DNA of 64,000 nucleotides from JBAYIE01 sp965279165 (GCA_965279165.1 OZ257140.1:496001-560000); one strand, 5' to 3'; positions 23,917-32,115 are shown, numbered from the stretch's first letter. A program made the numbers and translations. The notes: generated from the sequence alone by a model not told the origin.

Positions 23917-24918
23917 CTACCTATTCAATTTCAAAAGACTCGTCATCTCTTTGGCTCTTTCAGGTCCTTGCAATACTCCTTTTGTTCCCAACCCGTTAAA
24001 AATATATAATGACGAATGCAATGGATGTTGTTCCAAAATTGGTTTTCTGTCCTTGGTAGTCGGACGAATACCAACCTGATGCTGCATAATGAAGAAAGGC
24101 AGGTTAAGTAAATCTTTCAGTTTCGATTCCAACAACAATTTCCCTGATTCGGTTGGCTGTATATTTGCATTACCCCACTCATAAGTTGCACCAACACGGT
24201 ATTGATCCAATTGCGTATTTACCATATAACAACCTTTCTTTACGATGCGATTTTTGGGACCACCTTTACATGCTACTGTTAGTACATCTCCTTTACAAGG
24301 TATAATTTCAACATGCGTAAAAAACGGATTTCGCTTTACCAGATAACCTTCACAAAATACTATTTGCTTTGCTTGTATACTTTTGTAGGATATTTCCTTA
24401 TTGCCAATAACCAGTTTCCCATAATCAAATTCCTCTTCCAACAAACTCGCATGCGATTGTATATAGGTGCGGTAACTTTGCAGAAACAATGGTGTATCCA
24501 ACCATCCTGATTGCAATACTTCAAAAGCGCCAAATGGCTGATTAATATTGGGTTCAGGCAACGGATTTGCATTTAAATACCCACTAAAATTAGTATCATC
24601 CAGTCGCGATGCAAAATCATTTTGTTCTTTAACAGAACCAAATGCATGGTAAATGGATTGTTCATGTAAAAATCCGGTACCTAATAAAAGTTCAATTTCT
24701 TTATACGTTGAAATGGCTGTTTTTAGTAACAAATCGGCCTCCTGGGTTAAAGCCATTCGTTTACCACTCACCGGTGTAAACATTCCGGCCGCCACATAAC
24801 TAGCCGAATTTTTTAACCCGGGATCAATCACCATTACATTTTTTCCGGCTTTCTTACACGCATTGGCCAACAATGTTCCCGCCAATCCTTGTCCTACAAT
24901 AATTAAGTCACGATGCAT
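23917..24918 (-). CDS. FAD-dependent oxidoreductase, DAO family
   Basis: A 333-residue protein with an N-terminal Rossmann motif 'DLIIVGQGLAGTLLANACKKAGKNVMVIDPG' (G-x-G-x-x-G then an acidic residue) and a second FAD contact near 'IVFCEGYLV'. The C-terminal half has 'VGATYEWGN' and 'HQVGIRPTTKDRKPILEQHPLHSSLYIFNGLGTKGVLQGPERAKEM', the standard DAO ending where G-I-R-P and N-G-x-G contact the flavin. Related enzymes oxidise amines such as glycine or sarcosine, or act in tRNA modification (MnmC-like). The substrate cannot be set from sequence. Length is somewhat short but complete. Confidence 0.85.
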   Translation of the reverse strand: MHRDLIIVGQGLAGTLLANACKKAGKNVMVIDPGLKNSASYVAAGMFTPVSGKRMALTQEADLLLKTAISTYKEIELLLGTGFLHEQSIYHAFGSVKEQNDFASRLDDTNFSGYLNANPLPEPNINQPFGAFEVLQSGWLDTPLFLQSYRTYIQSHASLLEEEFDYGKLVIGNKEISYKSIQAKQIVFCEGYLVKRNPFFTHVEIIPCKGDVLTVACKGGPKNRIVKKGCYMVNTQLDQYRVGATYEWGNANIQPTESGKLLLESKLKDLLNLPFFIMQHQVGIRPTTKDRKPILEQHPLHSSLYIFNGLGTKGVLQGPERAKEMTSLLKLNR

Positions 24919-25003
24919 TTTTTTTTCCGTGTTTTATTACTGGGTATTTAAGATTGTATTGCAAAATCAATCAACTGAAAAGGATACCAACTACACTCCA
25001 CAC

Positions 25004-25076
25004 CCATATCTCATATCTCATAACTTATATCTCATAACTTATATCTTATAACTTATATCTTATATCTTATCACTCC
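25004..25076. repeat. degenerate 7-base tandem array (CTTATAT / CTCATAA type)
   Basis: Units CTCATAT, CTCATAA, CTTATAT, CTCATAA, CTTATAT, CTTATAA, CTTATAT, CTTATAT, CTTATCA. The last unit contains the TGA stop codon (25070-25072, minus strand) of the CoA-transferase gene. Confidence 0.85.
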
Positions 25077-26374
25077 TTCTTCCCTCTAATCGCCCTCGTA
25101 CTAAACCTTTCATAAAAACCATGTTCGAGTGCTTCACGGTGGTTGGGATGCGCAATTTTTATCAGTTCTTTAGCCCTGTGCTCCATATTTAAACCAAATA
25201 AATTTACTGCACCAAATTCCGTTACAACCCAATGGATATGTCCGCGGGTAGTTACAACACCTGCACCCTGCTTTAAAAATGGCACAATGCGCGACTCTCC
25301 TCTGCTGGTAACAGAAGGCAAAGCAATAATCGGTTTACCTCCTTCCGAAATGGATGCTCCACGAATAAAATCCATCTGACCCCCAATTCCTGAATATTGA
25401 TAGGAGCCAATCGAATCGGAACAAGCTTGTCCGGTTAAATCAATTTCGATGGCACTATTTATGGCCACCACTTTTTTATTTTGTCCGATATAATGGGGAT
25501 TGTTGATATAGCTCGACTCAAGGGCTTTTATAATCGGATTATCATCCACAAAATCATATAATTTTCGTGTACCAATGATGAAAGAAGTAGCACAATATCC
25601 CTTTAATATTTTCTTTCTTTGGTTGTTAATGGTGCCATTTTGAACCAAAGGAATAATACCATCTGAAAACATTTCGGTATGCAAACCAAGGTTTTTATGG
25701 TTGGTTAAATTCTTGAGTACACAATCCGGAATGGTTCCAATACCCAATTGCAAACAGGCTCCATCTTCCACCATTTCGGCAATAATATGTCCTATTTTAC
25801 TGGTTGCCGCATTCGATTTCTCCGCATAACTTACTTCAGGCAAATCTGTTTCATCCCAAACAGCCACATCAAATTTGCTAAAATGAACAAAGGTATCTCC
25901 ATGCACGCGGGGCATCTTAGGATTAACTTGTGCTATCACAACTTTGGCAGTTTGCACAGCAGCAAGGGCAATATCCAAAGAAGTTCCCAACGAACAATAA
26001 CCATGCTTATCAGGAGGAGAAACTTGTACTATCGCAGCATCCAGAGGCAAATAACCCTCTTTAAACAAGGAAGGTATTTCACTTAAAAAAACCGGTGTAT
26101 AATCTCCCAGATCGCTGTTTACTGCTTTGCGGTTTGCCGATGAAACAAACAAGGAATTAATATAAAAGTGTCCACGAAGGGATGGATCATTCAAATCCAC
26201 ACCTTGCTGAGAAATACTAACCAGTTCAACATTATGTAACCGGTGTTTTTGTTCTATCATTTCGAGAATCAACTTTACCGGTGTTGAAGCGCTTCCATGA
26301 AGGAAAACACGTTGGTTTGAGTGGATAAAACTGATTGCTTCTTCGGCTGTGGTGTAGGTATAATTGGATGACAT
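25070..26374 (-). CDS. acetyl-CoA hydrolase/transferase family protein
   Basis: A 434-residue CoA-transferase of the type that includes 4-hydroxybutyrate CoA-transferase and acetyl-CoA hydrolase. Seen: 'AIVQVSPPDKHGYCSLG', 'GACLQLGIGTIPDCVLKNL', the catalytic-Glu region 'LGLHTEMFSDGIIPL', and the C-terminal 'GVVTTRGHIHWVVTEFGAVNLFGLNMEHRAKELIKIAHPNHREAL'. These enzymes form a glutamyl-CoA intermediate and move CoA between short carboxylic acids, in the cytoplasm. Whether it uses acetate, butyrate or succinate is not visible. It is a single gene; its stop codon lies inside a heptamer array. Confidence 0.93.
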   Translation of the reverse strand: MSSNYTYTTAEEAISFIHSNQRVFLHGSASTPVKLILEMIEQKHRLHNVELVSISQQGVDLNDPSLRGHFYINSLFVSSANRKAVNSDLGDYTPVFLSEIPSLFKEGYLPLDAAIVQVSPPDKHGYCSLGTSLDIALAAVQTAKVVIAQVNPKMPRVHGDTFVHFSKFDVAVWDETDLPEVSYAEKSNAATSKIGHIIAEMVEDGACLQLGIGTIPDCVLKNLTNHKNLGLHTEMFSDGIIPLVQNGTINNQRKKILKGYCATSFIIGTRKLYDFVDDNPIIKALESSYINNPHYIGQNKKVVAINSAIEIDLTGQACSDSIGSYQYSGIGGQMDFIRGASISEGGKPIIALPSVTSRGESRIVPFLKQGAGVVTTRGHIHWVVTEFGAVNLFGLNMEHRAKELIKIAHPNHREALEHGFYERFSTRAIRGKKE

Positions 26375-26473
26375 GTATGATGTTTAGTAAATTTGCGGGC
26401 AAAAATAGGGGTTTGGGTTGGTTTGATGTATAATTTATTTGTTATATCTTTACTTCACTAAAACATCCCGGTT

Positions 26474-26665
26474 ATGGCTAATCTTTTTTTATCCTCCTTG
26501 GGTCCAAACAGTTTTGATAACGATGCGGTGTATGTCTATATCGGACTGATAACAATTTTGCTATTTATAGCATATGCAGGTAAGATTTTCCATTTCTTAA
26601 AAGCTAAAATTTCAGATTTGGGTGCTTCCCTTTATGTTAAAATAAAGGGGATGATGCATTTATAA
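26474..26665 (+). CDS. small single-helix membrane protein
   Basis: A 63-residue protein, MANLFLSSLGPNSFDNDAVY then a clear transmembrane helix (about residues 21-42, 'VYIGLITILLFIAYAGKIFHF') and a basic C-terminal tail ending 'LYVKIKGMMHL'. A TATCTTTA sequence 30 bases upstream is a fair -7 element. I recognise no family. It is oriented away from the CoA-transferase gene. The clean membrane topology and upstream promoter favour a real gene, but conservation is unknown. Confidence 0.5.
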   Translation: MANLFLSSLGPNSFDNDAVYVYIGLITILLFIAYAGKIFHFLKAKISDLGASLYVKIKGMMHL

Positions 26666-26846
26666 TTTGACTTTTGTAAATATATTTTTTCCCCTTCTCG
26701 TAAAGTTTAATATTAAATATATTTTCTTTTTTTAAAACCGACCGATTTCTATTGGTACTTAAAGGTTTCGATTTTGTATAATTCAAACATCGTTTTAATT
26801 AGTCTAAAGAAGTTCACGGCCGACAAGGCCGATAGGACGTGGGAAA

Positions 26847-27533
26847 TTAGTCCCTGATTGGAATTAAATTACCCTTGATCCCAAATACTAATCCAATTAC
26901 TAAACTTCCTTTGTAATTATTATTTGAATTAATTACCGGACTTCTAGTCCAAGATCCTTCAAAGATTGGGAGAGGTTGATAATAGCAAATACGAACTCCC
27001 AAAAATGATATATTTGCAACATCGATTACATATTCGCAGCCAAATGATAGTTGGAGAAAATCCTTACTTGATTTAAAAATCTGGTAGACAGATGTTGTAA
27101 GTTTATTCTCGGCTTCTACAGTAACTCTTACCGGAGAAAACCCTAACAAAGGCCGAATTTCAGCTTTAAGTCTTTTTACTGGAATCCTATAACCCATATT
27201 AAAGACCGCAGTCGACGTAGTCAGTTTATAATTATTTGTACTACCCTCCGTTGAATAAACGCTTTTCCCCCCCATAAATTCAACTGAATATTTTGAATCA
27301 TCAATTGAAATGCCTATATAAGAATGAAAAAGACCAATTGGAACTTTAATAGCATCATTAAAATTCTCCTTTATATAATTAGTATAGGTATTATTATTCG
27401 ACATTTCAACTGCCATATAGGCTTGGGCTTTAAAAATTGAATTGACTTGAGATTTCCTATTAACCTCTTGGGCAAAAACAGCCTGATTGCAACATAGGAT
27501 TAAACACAATATGAGTAAGATTTTATCACACAT
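26847..27533 (-). CDS. probable outer-membrane beta-barrel protein
   Basis: A 228-residue protein with signal peptide MCDKILLILCLILCCNQAVFAQ and alternating strands such as 'IGLFHSYIGISIDDSKYSVEFMGGKSVY', 'STAVFNMGYRIPVKRLKAEIRPLLGFSPVRVTVEAEN', 'FLQLSFGCEYVIDVANISFLGVRICYY', and a last strand 'GSLVIGLVFGIKG' followed by a short tail. This fits a small eight-stranded barrel. No function can be assigned. It is AT-rich and its downstream side has a GC-rich hairpin (CGGCC-gacaa-GGCCG, about 26819-26833). Confidence 0.65.
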   Translation of the reverse strand: MCDKILLILCLILCCNQAVFAQEVNRKSQVNSIFKAQAYMAVEMSNNNTYTNYIKENFNDAIKVPIGLFHSYIGISIDDSKYSVEFMGGKSVYSTEGSTNNYKLTTSTAVFNMGYRIPVKRLKAEIRPLLGFSPVRVTVEAENKLTTSVYQIFKSSKDFLQLSFGCEYVIDVANISFLGVRICYYQPLPIFEGSWTRSPVINSNNNYKGSLVIGLVFGIKGNLIPIRD

Positions 27534-27581
27534 ACTATCATCATATTAATCTAACTTTTAAAAGCAAAAGAATCATCTAAA

Positions 27582-27713
27582 TTAGAGAAAAATCTGGACA
27601 GCCGCAAGTAAAGTAAATCCGGAGGCCAACGCCGAAGCAACAAGCGTTACATAATACAAATGGTCATCATCCTCAACGCCTTTGATGTTATATACATATA
27701 TCATTACATCCAT
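27582..27713 (-). CDS. possible 43-residue membrane protein or gene remnant
   Basis: From ATG 27713: MDVMIYVYNIKGVEDDDHLY followed by a hydrophobic helix 'YVTLVASALASGFTLLAAVQIFL'. The frame is open upstream for 15 further codons, with 'GLGVGAVL' just before the Met, which would extend a first transmembrane helix; a TGA and a hairpin then end it. That suggests a gene whose 5' end was lost, perhaps when the neighbouring repeats arrived. No family recognised. Confidence 0.4.
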   Translation of the reverse strand: MDVMIYVYNIKGVEDDDHLYYVTLVASALASGFTLLAAVQIFL

Positions 27714-27740
27714 CAAGACTGCACCGACACCAAGTCCTTG

Positions 27741-27767
27741 TTGTCTTGAGTTTGTAACTCAAGACAA
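27741..27767. other. 12-base-pair hairpin
   Basis: TTGTCTTGAGTT, loop TGT, AACTCAAGACAA: a perfect stem without a T tract on either side. It lies between the remnant frame and the 166-bp repeats and could mark an insertion boundary. Confidence 0.55.
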
Positions 27768-27783
27768 GAAATACTAATCAATT

Positions 27784-27949
27784 AGCACTTTGGGCGTGCT
27801 GCAAAAACTATAAATTTAAAAGGGATTATTTCATGATCCCGTTTTGGGGAGGCATCAACCAATAAGTAATGCCCAAACTACGCTACGCTTCGTTTTAGGC
27901 ATTTTTTTCTTCGCACGCCCTAAAGTGCCCTTACGCACAAGGCCATTTG
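27784..27949. repeat. 166-bp tandem repeat, unit 1
   Basis: Starts AGCACTTTGGGCGTGC; near its end is GCACGCCCTAAAGTGC (27913-27928), the inverted counterpart, so each unit can fold on itself. Inner hairpins include GGGAT...ATCCC and GGCAT...ATGCC. Differs from unit 2 at three positions by my reading. Confidence 0.9.
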
Positions 27950-28115
27950 AGCACTTTGGGCGTGCTGCAAAAACTATAAATTTAAAAGGGATTATTTCAT
28001 GATCCCGTTTTGGGGAGGCATCAACCAATAAGTAATGCCCAAACTACGCTACGCTTCGTTTTAGGCATTTTTTTCTTCGCACGCCATAAAGTGCCCTTAC
28101 GCACAAGGCTATGTG
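27950..28115. repeat. 166-bp tandem repeat, unit 2
   Basis: Near-identical to unit 1 (differences at the CGCCATAAA and GGCTATGTG positions). A third, truncated unit (AGCACTTTGGGCGCGCTGCAAAAA, 28116-28139) follows and breaks off at the T tract of the tRNA terminator. Confidence 0.9.
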
Positions 28116-28134
28116 AGCACTTTGGGCGCGCTGC

Positions 28135-28174
28135 AAAAAAAATGCCTGTTTTCGCTATCGCGAAAACGGGCATT
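28135..28174 (-). terminator. rho-independent terminator of tRNA-Ser
   Basis: On the minus strand: AATGCCCGTTTTCGC, loop GATA, GCGAAAACAGGCATT, then a run of T. The 15-base stem has one G-U pair. It lies directly 3' of the tRNA. Confidence 0.88.
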
Positions 28175-28183
28175 CCTTTTGTT

Positions 28184-28271
28184 TGGCGGAGAGTGAGGGA
28201 TTCGAACCCCCGGACCTATTACAGTCAACAGTTTTCAAGACTGCCGCAATCGACCACTCTGCCAACTCTCC
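28184..28271 (-). tRNA. tRNA-Ser (anticodon UGA), with encoded CCA
   Basis: The minus strand folds into a tRNA with acceptor stem GGAGAGT/ACTCTCC, discriminator G and encoded CCA (28184-28187). The anticodon loop is CTTGAAA with TGA, so it decodes UCA. The long variable arm (GTTGACTGTAATAGGTCC region) and 88-base length are typical of class II tRNA-Ser, and the T loop GGTTCGAATC is canonical. Terminator 28135-28174 and promoter 28276-28307 make it a single-gene unit. Confidence 0.96.
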
Positions 28272-28275
28272 GGCG

Positions 28276-28307
28276 CGAAAGTAAGCCTGTGAGTTTTATT
28301 GTGCAAA
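28276..28307 (-). promoter_or_regulatory. promoter of tRNA-Ser
   Basis: On the minus strand TTTG (28304-28307), a 20-base spacer, TACTTTCG (28276-28283), then the tRNA 5' end four bases later: a good Bacteroidota promoter placed correctly for a stable RNA gene. Confidence 0.6.
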
Positions 28308-28492
28308 TTTTTTTAGAATTTGAGGGAGATATTTCCCTTTAGTTGCAATAACCTATTGAAGTGCATGGTCTTACCAATAATACATTTGGTTATTTTCAGG
28401 CATATTCATTAAATGCTTCAAAAATCGGGATTGCATCAGTTGCTCCAACTTTACATACGTGACAACTTCACAAAATTAATTTTAAGTTCTAA

Positions 28493-29095
28493 TTATAGCC
28501 CTAAGCTCAACTGGTCATTCAACAAGGTAAATGATAGCCTATGATATTTTGTGACTCCCAACTTACGGATGGCTTCGCGATGCGCAATGGTCGGATAACC
28601 CATATTCTTTGCCCAATTGTATCCCGGAAATTCATCATCCAGTTTTCGCATGTATTCATCGCGATAAGTTTTGGCAAGTATAGACGCAGCTGCAATACTT
28701 TGAAACTTCCCATCTCCTTTAACCACACATGCATGTTGTATTTTTCGGTATGGTATAAACCGATTGCCATCAATCAACAACATTTTCGGTTCGTGCACCA
28801 ATTTGTCGATTGCAGCATGCATCGCCATAAAGGATGCCTTTAAAATATTGTGCTTGTCGATTTCTTTGTTGCTTAACATGGCAACCCCAAAACTCAAGGC
28901 CTTCTCTTCAATTTCCAGCCTTAGTTCATTCCGTTTCTTTTCCGAAATTTTCTTCGAATCATCAAGCCCTTTAATGGGTTGTTTATCATTTAAAATAACA
29001 GCTGCCGCAAATACCGGACCGGCCAAACATCCCCTCCCCGCTTCATCACAGCCGGCTTCTATTTGTCCTTTGGTATAATATCTTTTTAAACCCAA
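28493..29095 (-). CDS. rnhB: ribonuclease HII
   Basis: Removes RNA from RNA-DNA hybrids, including single ribonucleotides in DNA. The core is complete: 'IEAGCDEAGRGCLAGPVFAAAVIL' with the D-E-x-G-R-G catalytic pair, 'GLDDSKKISEKKR', 'LIDGN' and 'SIAAASILAKTYRDEYM'. An ATG frame reaches 29179, but its first 25 residues are read from an 8-base repeat array (giving 'SSFTHFLIHSFTH'), so I choose the TTG at 29095 (M-GLKRYYTKGQIEAGCDEAGRG), which matches where homologues begin. About 200 residues, normal for the family. The start choice is an inference. Confidence 0.93.
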   Translation of the reverse strand: MGLKRYYTKGQIEAGCDEAGRGCLAGPVFAAAVILNDKQPIKGLDDSKKISEKKRNELRLEIEEKALSFGVAMLSNKEIDKHNILKASFMAMHAAIDKLVHEPKMLLIDGNRFIPYRKIQHACVVKGDGKFQSIAAASILAKTYRDEYMRKLDDEFPGYNWAKNMGYPTIAHREAIRKLGVTKYHRLSFTLLNDQLSLGL

Positions 29096-29103
29096 GCTTT
29101 TTA

Positions 29104-29158
29104 AATGAGTAAATGAGTGAATGAGGAAATGAGTGAATGAGGAAATGGGTAAATATGG
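29104..29158. repeat. degenerate 8-base tandem array (GAGTAAAT / GAGTGAAT / GAGGAAAT)
   Basis: Units GAGTAAAT, GAGTGAAT, GAGGAAAT, GAGTGAAT, GAGGAAAT, GGGTAAAT. It lies nine bases upstream of the proposed rnhB start and is open in the rnhB frame. Confidence 0.85.
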
Positions 29159-29227
29159 TAACGTCGCGAACCTAACCAATAAAGCTTTATCTTAAAATAT
29201 AGCTTAAATTTACACTTGCCTTCTGCC

Positions 29228-29297
29228 TCTATCTTTTATCTTATAACTTATAACTCATAACTTATAACTTATATCTCATAACTTATATCTCTAACTC
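29228..29297. repeat. degenerate 7-base tandem array (CTTATAA type)
   Basis: Units CTTTTAT, CTTATAA x2, CTCATAA, CTTATAA, CTTATAT, CTCATAA, CTTATAT, CTCTAAC; the last includes the stop codon of fhs (29291-29293, minus). Same sequence family as the arrays at 25004 and 42921. Confidence 0.85.
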
Positions 29298-30958
29298 AGT
29301 CCCTCTATCACCCCATCCTTAAACGTCATTCCATTAGCAGCCGGAACTTTAGGTAAACCCGGCATCCTCATTATATCTCCACAAACCGCTACAACAAAAC
29401 CGGCACCGGTATTTACTACCATATCCTGAACATGCAAGGTATGACCGGTAGGTGCTCCGTAAATATCCGCGTTGTCGGTAAATGAATACTGCGTTTTGGC
29501 AATACAAACAGGCAAATTACTCCAACCATTTTTTCGAATACGCGCCAAAACTGTTTGTGCCTTGCTGCTAAATTCAACTTTATCGGCACGGTAAATTTTC
29601 TTTGCAATTTTTTCAATTTTTGGTTCGATATGATCCACCAAATCATAGGTAAATTGAATTGGTTTAGATGGGTTATTTTCTACTACTTCAACAATTTTCT
29701 TCGCTAATTCAATAGCACCATCACCACCTTTTGCAAAAGCTTCGTTAACCACAAATGCTGCATTGTTCTTTTCGCAATAACTCTTAACAATTGCAATTTC
29801 AGAATCCAAATCAAAATGAAATTTATTCAACGATACAATGATACTTTGTCCGAAACCTTGCAGATTTTCTATATGCCTGCCTAAATTAGTCATTCCTTTA
29901 GCCAATGCTGCATCGTTTGGTTTTTTGGTGTCTTCTCCATCCACACCTGCGTGCATTTTTAAGGCTTGGGTAGTTACAACCAACACGGTTGCTTTGGGTT
30001 GTAAACCTGCTATCCTGCATTTAATATCCAGAAACTTTTCTGCTCCTAAATCACTACCAAAACCTGCTTCTGTAACCACATATTCGGCACAACTCATGGC
30101 CATTTTGGTAGCAATAACCGAATTGCAACCATGGGCAATATTGGCAAATGGTCCACCATGTATAATGGCCGGAGTGTTCTCTGTGGTTTGCACCAAATTA
30201 GGCATGATGGCGTCTTTTAACAAAATGGTAATTGCACCACCTACACCTAAATCTTTAACCGTAAACGGAGTATTATCCAGCTTATACCCTAAAATGATTC
30301 GTTCGATACGTGCTTGTAAATCATTAAAATTCTCCGACAAACATAAAGCAGCCATAATCTCAGATGCCGGTGTAATATCAAATCCGGATTCTTGCGGAAC
30401 CCCATTGGTTCGTCCGCCTAAACCTGTAGTGATAAATCGCAACGAACGATCATTCACATCCAATACCCTTTTCCATGTGATTTGTTTTAATGCATTTGGG
30501 GTATTCAAGTTATTGTATTGGTAATTATCCAATAAAGCAGAAATGGTATTGTTAGCACAGGTAATAGCGTGAAAATCGCCGGTAAAATGCAGGTTAATAT
30601 CTTCCATTGGTAATACTTGGGCATAACCACCGCCTGCTGCTCCACCTTTCATTCCAAAAACCGGACCTAAAGATGGTTCGCGCAAGGCAGCCACACATTT
30701 CTTTCCAATTTTATTCAATCCCAATGCCGAACTTACCGTTGTTACCGTTTTGCCTATTCCTGCTTTTGTAGGTGAAATAGCGGTTACCAAAATGAGGTTC
30801 GACTTTTTGATTTTCTCTTCATCCAAAACCGATAAATCAATTTTAGCCTTGGTTCTTCCATAAGGAATTAACTTATCTTCCGCTATTCCAATATAAGCAG
30901 CAATTTCATGAATGGGTTTCATTTTCGCTTCGCGGGAGATTTCGATGTCTGATTTCAT
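29291..30958 (-). CDS. fhs: formate-tetrahydrofolate ligase
   Basis: A 555-residue enzyme that makes 10-formyl-THF from formate, THF and ATP. Clear family segments: 'ALREPSLGPVFGMKGGAAGGGYAQVLPMEDINLHFTGDFHAI', 'GGPFANIAHGCNSVIATKMA', 'VTEAGFGSDLGAEKF', 'AKTQYSFTDN' and 'GFVVAVCGDIMRMPGLPKVPAA'. The P-loop reads 'SPTKAGIGKTVTTVS' rather than the usual T-P-A-G-E-G-K-T-T, a variant that I believe occurs in other Bacteroidota; the Lys and Thr are kept. It is 6 bases downstream of a glycosyltransferase gene, so they may share a transcript, with no obvious metabolic link. The stop codon falls in a heptamer array. Confidence 0.97.
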   Translation of the reverse strand: MKSDIEISREAKMKPIHEIAAYIGIAEDKLIPYGRTKAKIDLSVLDEEKIKKSNLILVTAISPTKAGIGKTVTTVSSALGLNKIGKKCVAALREPSLGPVFGMKGGAAGGGYAQVLPMEDINLHFTGDFHAITCANNTISALLDNYQYNNLNTPNALKQITWKRVLDVNDRSLRFITTGLGGRTNGVPQESGFDITPASEIMAALCLSENFNDLQARIERIILGYKLDNTPFTVKDLGVGGAITILLKDAIMPNLVQTTENTPAIIHGGPFANIAHGCNSVIATKMAMSCAEYVVTEAGFGSDLGAEKFLDIKCRIAGLQPKATVLVVTTQALKMHAGVDGEDTKKPNDAALAKGMTNLGRHIENLQGFGQSIIVSLNKFHFDLDSEIAIVKSYCEKNNAAFVVNEAFAKGGDGAIELAKKIVEVVENNPSKPIQFTYDLVDHIEPKIEKIAKKIYRADKVEFSSKAQTVLARIRKNGWSNLPVCIAKTQYSFTDNADIYGAPTGHTLHVQDMVVNTGAGFVVAVCGDIMRMPGLPKVPAANGMTFKDGVIEGLS

Positions 30959-30964
30959 AATTTT

Positions 30965-32089
30965 TTATTTGGTTAAAGTTTTTTCTATGCTGTTCCATAA
31001 AAGTGCAGCAGTTCTATCCCATGTGAAATAGGCTGCTCTTTCGAGGCCAAGATTAATCAATTTCTCTCTAATTTCTACCTGATCTGTATCACACATTGCG
31101 TTACAAATCTGATCAACAGATTGCGGGTCGACCAGGATTGCTGCCTCCCCACATATTTCGGGCAAGGAGGTTGAATTTGAAGCGATAACAGGCACTTTAC
31201 TTTGCATCGCTTCCAAAACCGGAATTCCAAACCCTTCAAATAAAGAGGCATAAACAAAAGTATGTGCTCCGCTATATAGTTGAATGAGTGTAGCGTCGTC
31301 GACCTTACCGGTAAAGTAAACCCGCTCTTTGTTCGCCATGTTATGCAGAATCTTTTCGAGTTCGCTATTCCCGAAATATTTTTCGCCTGCAATGATCAAT
31401 GCCCGTTTATGTATACTTTTCGTGCAGTAGGCGTCAAATGCCAGCAATGTATTTACTAAATTTTTTCGTGGATGAACCGAACCTACAAACAAAAAATAAT
31501 CCATGCTGCCGGCATACGTATCTTTAATGGCTTGTTTTTCGGCCTCTACAGCAGGTTGAAACTTCTCCGACACCCCATTGTAAACCACATCAATCAAATT
31601 CGCATTAATCCGGTAAGTGGAAGCGATATCGGCTTTCGAATATTCGCTAACAGTAGCAATCCTCTTGCCTTTGGCTGCAAACTTAGGATATCGCGAAGCA
31701 TAATATCGATAGGCACTTTTGGGTAACCATTCGGGATGATGTTCAAAATTGAGGTCGTGAATAACCGGTAAACAAGGGATTTCGGTGCTTAGGGGCAACA
31801 TACCATCCATGGATAAAAACAAATCCACCGGATGCCTTTTAAGTGCCATTGGCAAAGTATAATCGGTCCAGATATTGTTTAAAAACGGTCTTCGTGTTTG
31901 TGGATATACAATAACAGGTTTAATATTTCCGTTGAATAGAAAGGAGGAATCGTATGAACGATCGAAAAAGAACACAAATTCATGTTCGGGATGTGCAACG
32001 GTGATTCGTTTCAAAGATTCATAAGTGAAACGGGCAATGCCATCAATTCTGTCTTTTATCAACAACCTGACATTTACCCCAATTCGCAT
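30965..32089 (-). CDS. glycosyltransferase, GT4-like (GT-B fold)
   Basis: A 374-residue GT-B enzyme. The N-terminal half ('MRIGVNVRLLIKDRIDGIARFTYESLKRI') holds the acceptor domain with the G-I-(A/G)-R-(F/Y) loop. The C-terminal half has 'YFLFVGSVHPRKNLVNTLLAF' and 'FVYASLFEGFGIPVLEAMQSKVPVIASNSTSLPEICGEAAILVDP', the E-x7-E motif that binds the nucleotide-sugar. It retains sugar configuration and probably adds a hexose or mannose in cell-surface polysaccharide synthesis. It lies next to, and divergent from, the flippase-chain-length-ligase genes, which supports that role. Donor and acceptor are unknown. Confidence 0.92.
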   Translation of the reverse strand: MRIGVNVRLLIKDRIDGIARFTYESLKRITVAHPEHEFVFFFDRSYDSSFLFNGNIKPVIVYPQTRRPFLNNIWTDYTLPMALKRHPVDLFLSMDGMLPLSTEIPCLPVIHDLNFEHHPEWLPKSAYRYYASRYPKFAAKGKRIATVSEYSKADIASTYRINANLIDVVYNGVSEKFQPAVEAEKQAIKDTYAGSMDYFLFVGSVHPRKNLVNTLLAFDAYCTKSIHKRALIIAGEKYFGNSELEKILHNMANKERVYFTGKVDDATLIQLYSGAHTFVYASLFEGFGIPVLEAMQSKVPVIASNSTSLPEICGEAAILVDPQSVDQICNAMCDTDQVEIREKLINLGLERAAYFTWDRTAALLWNSIEKTLTK

Positions 32090-32115
32090 AACAATGGTTT
32101 AATTTGCATTAATAT

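Larger units (their letters stand above)
27534..28183. other. repeat-rich intergenic region beside tRNA-Ser
   Basis: About 650 bases with no standard gene: a short open frame that may be a remnant (27582-27713), a 12-base hairpin (27741-27767), two full and one partial copy of a 166-bp tandem repeat, and the tRNA terminator. A plus-strand frame at 28010-28342 crosses the repeat and the tRNA and is not a gene. Confidence 0.6.

Noticed and set aside
27784..28139. Integrated element at tRNA-Ser with att site
   Set aside because: The repeats are not copies of the tRNA 3' end, and there is no integrase or cargo gene.
28010..28342. Plus-strand frame of 110 codons
   Set aside because: It covers repeat unit 2, the tRNA terminator and the tRNA-Ser gene on the other strand; it is a by-product of those.
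29838..30524. Plus-strand frame of 228 codons antisense to fhs
   Set aside because: Entirely inside fhs, which is a full-length conserved enzyme; the frame has a Cys- and Pro-rich shadow composition and no family match.
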